NCBI RefSeq assembly: GCF_004362245.1
Contig: NZ_SNWM01000004.1
Span: 62,001-126,000, forward strand
Length of the DNA: 64,000 nucleotides
Direction: 5' to 3'
Source of the DNA: Pedobacter duraquae
Lineage (GTDB): Bacteria; Bacteroidota; Bacteroidia; Sphingobacteriales; Sphingobacteriaceae
Part shown: positions 61,052-64,000 of the stretch, piece after piece
Layout of the letters: every line of letters begins with the position of its first letter
How positions within the stretch are numbered: position 1 is the first letter of the stretch
The notes under the pieces: model-generated
What the model was told of the DNA's origin: nothing
Seen by the model: the letters and a program-made list of their open reading frames with translations, nothing else
Database searches by the model: none
Program-made: the position numbers and the translations under genes

Positions 61052-61089
61052 GCAGGTATGGGTGGACGATTCCCGTTTTCTGCAGGTAT
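61052..61089. promoter_or_regulatory. Direct repeat GCAGGTAT, 30-bp period, in the divergent region
   Basis: GCAGGTAT occurs at 61052-61059 and 61082-61089, about three helical turns apart, between the -7 elements of the flavoprotein and receptor genes. From the reverse-strand start it lies near -45 to -82. A candidate site for the AraC regulator in the operon. Confidence 0.4.
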
Positions 61090-61150
61090 TAATTTATAAT
61101 TCCGTACTCCTGAATCCCGAATTCAAAACCTCAGCACGCTACAGCGACAA

Positions 61151-61158
61151 TAGCTTTG
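61151..61158 (+). promoter_or_regulatory. -7 element of the receptor-like gene
   Basis: TAGCTTTG matches TAnnTTTG exactly and ends 18 bp before the ATG at 61176, giving a leader of about 13 nt. Confidence 0.55.
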
Positions 61159-61175
61159 GATATTAAACAATCGAG

Positions 61176-63332
61176 ATGAAACAGATTTTCTTTATAGCCC
61201 TTTGCCTCAGTGTAACTTCGTATGTACACGCTCAGATTATTAAAAAGCCAGATAGTGTCGTTAAAGACAGCGTAGTAAAGCAACTGGAGGAAGTTGTGGT
61301 CAGTGGTGGAACACCTGCTTTCTCAACAAAAAATGGCCAGCTCAAAATTGGTATTGCTAATAACTTGTTTTTTAAGTCTTCGGCAAACTTATTGGAAGTA
61401 TTTAGAAAGCTACCCGGACTTCAGGTTAATGCCGATGGAACGATGGTATTAGGAAATAGATCTGTTCCAACAATTTTTGTTGATGGTAAGCCTGTTAATC
61501 TTAGTATCGACGAGATACAGACTTACCTAAGCAGTCTTTCTCCGGAGATGGTAGAGTCTATTGAATTTATCACGCAGCCCTCATCCAAATACGATGGAGC
61601 CTACCAGGCAATTATTGATGTGAAATTGAGACAAAGCCAATCGCTGGGCTTGAAAGGAATCTACAATTTCCGTTACCAACAGAATAGGAATAGCCTTTTT
61701 GAAAACAATCTGGGGTTAAACTATAAGACTCAACGTTTTGTATATGGCCTTAATGTTGGTCAGATGTATGGCAAAACTTTTTATAAATACCGTGCGTTAC
61801 AGTTCCTGGCCAATAGCGATGCCATGACTACCGATACACGAACTATTACCGGCAATAATAATTACAATGTGCAGGCACGCGTTGCCTACGAGCCCAAAAT
61901 AGGTCAGCAGATTGAAGGTTTTTTTCGAACTTTCCAAAATGATCGTAATGCAGTTACCAATACGGAGCTGCTTACTCAAGATGCTAGTATGAGAAATACA
62001 CTTACTGCTATTGGCAGCGAAAACAACGCGATCCCCAGGCAGTTCAATTATGCTGGTGGGCTAAACTACGATGCACAGTTCAGAAATAGCGAGTTACATC
62101 TGCTTAGCTCCCTGGCAAAAATTAGCAATCTGCAAAACGAAGACATTCAGAATAAGCTGATTCCTTCCAATATGTTAAGGGATTATTGGAAAACCAACTC
62201 GCAAAACATAATACTAATCCGTTCGTTGCAAGCTGACTATAGCCGTGATGTTAAGTCCGGGAAGCTTGAACTTGGAGGGAAATACGCTTTTACGACAACA
62301 CGAAATGATTTGCAGTATCAAGTTTTGGAAAATGCAGTATTTATCCCCGATCCTAAAAGGAGTAATCAGTTCAGATATAAAGAATATATTTCGGCAGGCT
62401 ATATATCCTACTCCGGTACCTGGGAAAAGTTGAGTTACAGAGCCAGCTTCCGCGCTGAATATACGCGTAGTATTGCCAATTCTATCACCGCGAATACGAA
62501 TACAGAGCGAACTTATATGAAATGGTTGCCCAGTGCAAATTTAATGTACGCGCTTAATGACATTGAACAGCTGAGCTTTAACTATAGCAAACGACTTACG
62601 CGGCCTACTTTTGATGTGTTAAACCCATTTAGGTTTTATTTTAGCCCGAGAAATTATTGGATCGGCAATCCCTACCTACAACCTTCTACAACCAGTCTTT
62701 TTGCTTTAACTTATAGTCGGAAATCATTAAATATAAGTTTGAATGCAGGTAAAGAGAAGGATCCAATGGCCCGATATCCTGAATATGATAAGATAACCGA
62801 CGAACTTGCATACCTTGGAACAAATTTGCCGTACAGGAATTTTGCTGACATTCAGGTTAACTCGCCATTAACCATTAACAAATGGTGGCGGGTGAATACT
62901 AACCTAGGATTATTCTACAACCGTGAACTTCGGCCTTACTTTGATCAAACTTTCCGAATCCCTATTGTTAATTATACAATTACCGGCAGCCAGGTCTTCA
63001 CAATTAAGGATTGGGTTTTAGACGTTGGTTACAGCTACGAATCCAAAAGTGGCAATGGACTGTATATTAATGCTCCAGTATTTATGTTGGATCTGGGACT
63101 TCAAAAAGCATGGATAAAAAATAGGCTCAACTCCAGAATAAACTTTTACGATGTTTTTGCTGGTGGAAAGAGAAGGTTTATCTTTCGTGAAAAGACAATC
63201 ATCGATAATGACTTTACGCATTATTGGGGTTCAAACCGCCTGGTATTCAGTTTAACCTATAACTTTGGAACCTCAACTTACAAGGTTAGAGAAGCGCGTA
63301 AGAGCGAAGAAGAAATAAGGGCAAATAGGTAA
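61176..63332 (+). CDS. TonB-receptor-like outer-membrane protein (OMP_b-brl_3 type)
   Basis: 718 residues. A signal peptide (about residues 1-19, ending YVHAQ) is followed by a plug-like domain: VVKQLEEVVVSGGTPAFSTKNG, LLEVFRKLPGLQVNADGTM, PTIFVDGKPVNLSIDEIQ and VESIEFITQPSSKYDGAYQA. A long barrel follows. The usual N-terminal carboxypeptidase-like domain is absent. Members of the OMP_b-brl_3 group are TonB-dependent-receptor relatives without a SusD partner; none is present here. It is divergent from a siderophore-interacting flavoprotein, so iron-complex uptake is a reasonable guess. Confidence 0.85.
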   Translation: MKQIFFIALCLSVTSYVHAQIIKKPDSVVKDSVVKQLEEVVVSGGTPAFSTKNGQLKIGIANNLFFKSSANLLEVFRKLPGLQVNADGTMVLGNRSVPTIFVDGKPVNLSIDEIQTYLSSLSPEMVESIEFITQPSSKYDGAYQAIIDVKLRQSQSLGLKGIYNFRYQQNRNSLFENNLGLNYKTQRFVYGLNVGQMYGKTFYKYRALQFLANSDAMTTDTRTITGNNNYNVQARVAYEPKIGQQIEGFFRTFQNDRNAVTNTELLTQDASMRNTLTAIGSENNAIPRQFNYAGGLNYDAQFRNSELHLLSSLAKISNLQNEDIQNKLIPSNMLRDYWKTNSQNIILIRSLQADYSRDVKSGKLELGGKYAFTTTRNDLQYQVLENAVFIPDPKRSNQFRYKEYISAGYISYSGTWEKLSYRASFRAEYTRSIANSITANTNTERTYMKWLPSANLMYALNDIEQLSFNYSKRLTRPTFDVLNPFRFYFSPRNYWIGNPYLQPSTTSLFALTYSRKSLNISLNAGKEKDPMARYPEYDKITDELAYLGTNLPYRNFADIQVNSPLTINKWWRVNTNLGLFYNRELRPYFDQTFRIPIVNYTITGSQVFTIKDWVLDVGYSYESKSGNGLYINAPVFMLDLGLQKAWIKNRLNSRINFYDVFAGGKRRFIFREKTIIDNDFTHYWGSNRLVFSLTYNFGTSTYKVREARKSEEEIRANR

Positions 63333-63337
63333 ATCTC

Positions 63338-64000
63338 TCAATTTTTCGAGATACTATTGCTAATTTCCGTAGTCAATCTATTCTCCAGGTTAACGCTATA
63401 TCCCTCGATTGATTCGATGATTGTGCCGTCTTTACCAATCAGATAAAAGTTAGGTGTGCCGACTGTTTTAAACTCCTTGTTCAATTTTCTGCTTGCGAGA
63501 TAAACAGGGAATTGCAGTTTATTGTTCGATACATAGTCTTTTACTTCCTTAGCCGCTTCATTACTATAAATATTGACTATTGCGAATTGTTGATCTGAAA
63601 ATTTTTCATTTAGCCTATTGAGCATAGGATTTGCTAATGGGTTGGCGGGGCAGAGCGTTGATCCGAAGACTACGAGAAGTGTTTTGTTTTTTAAATTCGT
63701 ACTTGCGAAAGCTGATTCTGAAAGCGTTTTCAACTGCAACTGCGGCGCGACTGCTCCTTTTTTGAGCATTTCTTTATTGGGCTCTGAAAAACCATTCAAC
63801 CTAACTGCAGTTTTCAATATCGCTTTGTTAATCTGGAAATTTGAAAATGTCTGTTCTGCAAAAAAATTGATTCTACCAACCGATATTCCTCCTTTCGTCA
63901 TTGTGCCTGCCCCATCTTCTCTTAGGTACACTGGTAGGAAAGTTTGTTTGTCGATTAAAATCGATTTATGTGTATAATCGTGGTGACCATTATCCAAAGT
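63338..64000 (-). CDS. Thioredoxin-like (TlpA/AhpC-type) protein, N-terminus truncated
   Basis: About 220 residues are visible; the frame stays open to the right edge, so the true start is outside the window. The N-terminal part (SILIDKQTFLPVYLREDG) looks like the domain that often precedes TlpA-type redoxins. A thioredoxin fold follows from about residue 80: LLVVFGSTLCPANPLANPML, then IVNIYSNEAAKEVKDYV and VGTPNFYLIGKDGTIIES with the cis-Pro. The active site is Cys-Pro-Ala-Asn, so the second cysteine of C-x-x-C is absent. It ends 5 bp from the receptor gene, tail-to-tail. Confidence 0.75.
   Translation of the reverse strand, partial: TLDNGHHDYTHKSILIDKQTFLPVYLREDGAGTMTKGGISVGRINFFAEQTFSNFQINKAILKTAVRLNGFSEPNKEMLKKGAVAPQLQLKTLSESAFASTNLKNKTLLVVFGSTLCPANPLANPMLNRLNEKFSDQQFAIVNIYSNEAAKEVKDYVSNNKLQFPVYLASRKLNKEFKTVGTPNFYLIGKDGTIIESIEGYSVNLENRLTTEISNSISKN

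Noticed and set aside
61176..63332. SusC/SusD-type polysaccharide locus
   Set aside because: No SusD-like lipoprotein is present and the receptor lacks the N-terminal carboxypeptidase-like domain; GH15 is 23 kb away.

Overview
The window looks like a chromosomal segment of a Bacteroidota bacterium, probably of the Pedobacter/Sphingobacteriaceae type. This rests on the proteins and signals rather than a search: a Cys-dependent glutathione peroxidase, a zinc-finger-less topoisomerase I with a Lys/Ala tail, CarboxypepD/DUF5686 and OMP_b-brl_3 outer-membrane proteins, MacB-type permeases of the kind abundant in this phylum, an RpoD-like sigma factor without region 1.1, and several -7 elements of the form TAnnTTTG upstream of start codons. 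No rRNA, tRNA, CRISPR array, insertion sequence or prophage gene was seen.

Layout. 1-12.9 kb is mostly housekeeping: the end of ribD, an EamA transporter, a YigZ protein, a nucleoside phosphorylase, a Bcr/CflA efflux pump, MscS, a second RpoD-like sigma factor, an Lrp regulator, mnmA, a glutathione peroxidase, topA, a lysoplasmalogenase and a small RRM protein. 13-20 kb holds an AsmA-like protein, malate:quinone oxidoreductase and a DUF5686 outer-membrane protein. 20-31 kb is a reverse-strand export and signalling block: a large MacB-type permease, then an operon of HlyD, TolC, ABC ATPase, two permeases, a sigma-54 activator and its histidine kinase. 31-38.7 kb is a stress-type region: YciE-like ferritin, large-subunit catalase, ankyrin protein, GH15 and SDR. 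38.7-43.2 kb is an operon of an unknown protein, an S41 peptidase and a 7TMR-DISM histidine kinase. 43.3-52.7 kb contains two aldo/keto reductase + AraC cassettes, with a B12-type radical SAM protein and an ABC-2 transporter between them. 52.7-57.3 kb is small accessory genes (rhodanese, methyltransferase, AraC, three GNATs, TPR). 57.5-64 kb has an ECF sigma factor with a membrane/beta-barrel partner, a siderophore-interacting flavoprotein with an AraC regulator, a TonB-receptor-like protein and a truncated thioredoxin-like gene.

The strongest regulatory signal is in the 28-31 kb export block. Both transcription units carry a TGGCAT-N5-TTG sequence resembling a -24/-12 promoter about 40 bp before the ATG. 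Both also carry two copies of a 15-bp element GTTCR-N4-CGGRCA, 20 bp apart, centred 59-60 and 79-80 bp upstream of the -24 box. With a sigma-54 activator encoded in the same operon, this reads as a self-contained sigma-54 circuit controlling an export machine. A second striking feature is an imperfect 11-nt-period array (35128-35271) downstream of the catalase gene, with a short related stretch upstream of the ferritin-catalase pair. Direct repeats spaced about two or three helical turns lie upstream of both aldo/keto reductase genes and in the flavoprotein/receptor divergent region, as expected for AraC-type operators.
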